DNA from: ARK-15 sp038880255
GTDB lineage: Archaea; Thermoplasmatota; Thermoplasmata; Thermoplasmatales; ARK-15
Direction of reading: 5' to 3'
Length of the DNA stretch: 5,473 nt
Assembly: GCA_038880255.1 (NCBI GenBank)
Contig: JAVZSA010000057.1
Span: forward strand, 1-5,473
Position 1 is the stretch's first letter; every line of letters begins with the position of its first letter. The notes under the pieces were generated by a model. The model worked only from the letters and a program-made list of their open reading frames with translations. It was not told where the DNA came from and did not search any database. Of the stretch, positions 5,361 to 5,473 are shown piece by piece. A program made the position numbers and the translations under genes.

Positions 5361-5473
5361 TTTTCCATAAAAAGAAAAAATGAAAGTTTTTATATTTTTA
5401 TATATTTTTTTAAAGCGATTATCCATTGAGTTTTATCTTACCATTACTTATTAAATTAGTTCAATGAATTTAT

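Larger units (their letters stand above)
5227..5473. other. Noncoding, very AT-rich spacer to the right edge
   Basis: About 14% G+C (36 of 253 bases from 5221 onward; about 11% in 5281-5400), well below the coding DNA. No frame on either strand gives a convincing gene. It holds the regulator promoter at its left end, many T-runs and A-runs, one short hairpin, and a possible plus-strand promoter (GAAAG at 5382-5386 followed by TTTTTATA at 5387-5394) with no gene start at a fitting distance. All three minus-strand frames entering from the right edge meet stops at or above 5451, so at most a few codons of a neighbouring gene could be present. A plus-strand ATG at 5464 is too close to the edge to judge. 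Confidence 0.7.

Noticed and set aside
5464..5473. Start of a new plus-strand gene at ATG 5464
   Set aside because: Only ten bases remain, there is no Shine-Dalgarno sequence, and the nearest TATA-like bases are too close.
5451..5473. C-terminal end of a minus-strand gene entering from the right edge
   Set aside because: Open for only six codons in one frame before TAA, too short to distinguish from chance.
1..5473. tRNA, rRNA, CRISPR array, insertion sequence or attachment site
   Set aside because: No cloverleaf, regularly spaced repeats, transposase motifs or long terminal repeats were seen on reading both strands.

Overview
The window is AT-rich archaeal DNA, most likely from the Thermoplasmatales or a close relative within Thermoplasmata. 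Four things point there: an archaeal WtpABC-type tungstate/molybdate transporter; a class II (bacterial-type) HMG-CoA reductase, which among archaea is typical of Thermoplasmatales and Archaeoglobales; an archaeal family regulator with a central helix-turn-helix (COG1395 type); and TTTAAATA promoters placed so close to start codons that the transcripts should be leaderless or nearly so. The lineage is an inference; no rRNA or other phylogenetic marker is present.

Layout, left to right. 1-126 is the 3' end of a membrane protein gene, resembling the last helix of an MFS transporter. A 55-base gap (127-181) carries a promoter and two short dyads. wtpA, wtpB and wtpC (182-2996) follow on the + strand, joined by two 4-base ATGA overlaps, and encode a complete oxyanion ABC importer: binding protein, permease and ATPase. 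After a 43-base gap with a perfect 9-base inverted repeat and a clear Shine-Dalgarno sequence comes the HMG-CoA reductase gene (3040-4290), the committed step of the mevalonate route to archaeal lipids. It converges on, and overlaps by 14 bases, a regulator gene on the minus strand (4277-5215). From there to the right edge the DNA is a roughly 14% GC spacer with no gene I can support.

The three wtp proteins work as one transporter. HMG-CoA reductase and the regulator have no evident functional link to it, and whether the regulator acts on any neighbour cannot be read from the sequence.

Most of the window is ordinary core metabolism. The less routine observations are: a pseudo-symmetric architecture in the regulator, with similar domains on both sides of the HTH; a perfect 10-base inverted repeat that contains the stop codons of both convergent genes and gives each a T6 tail; dyads around the wtpA promoter; and an unusual density of N-glycosylation sequons in WtpA. 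I did not find a clear new multi-gene system.
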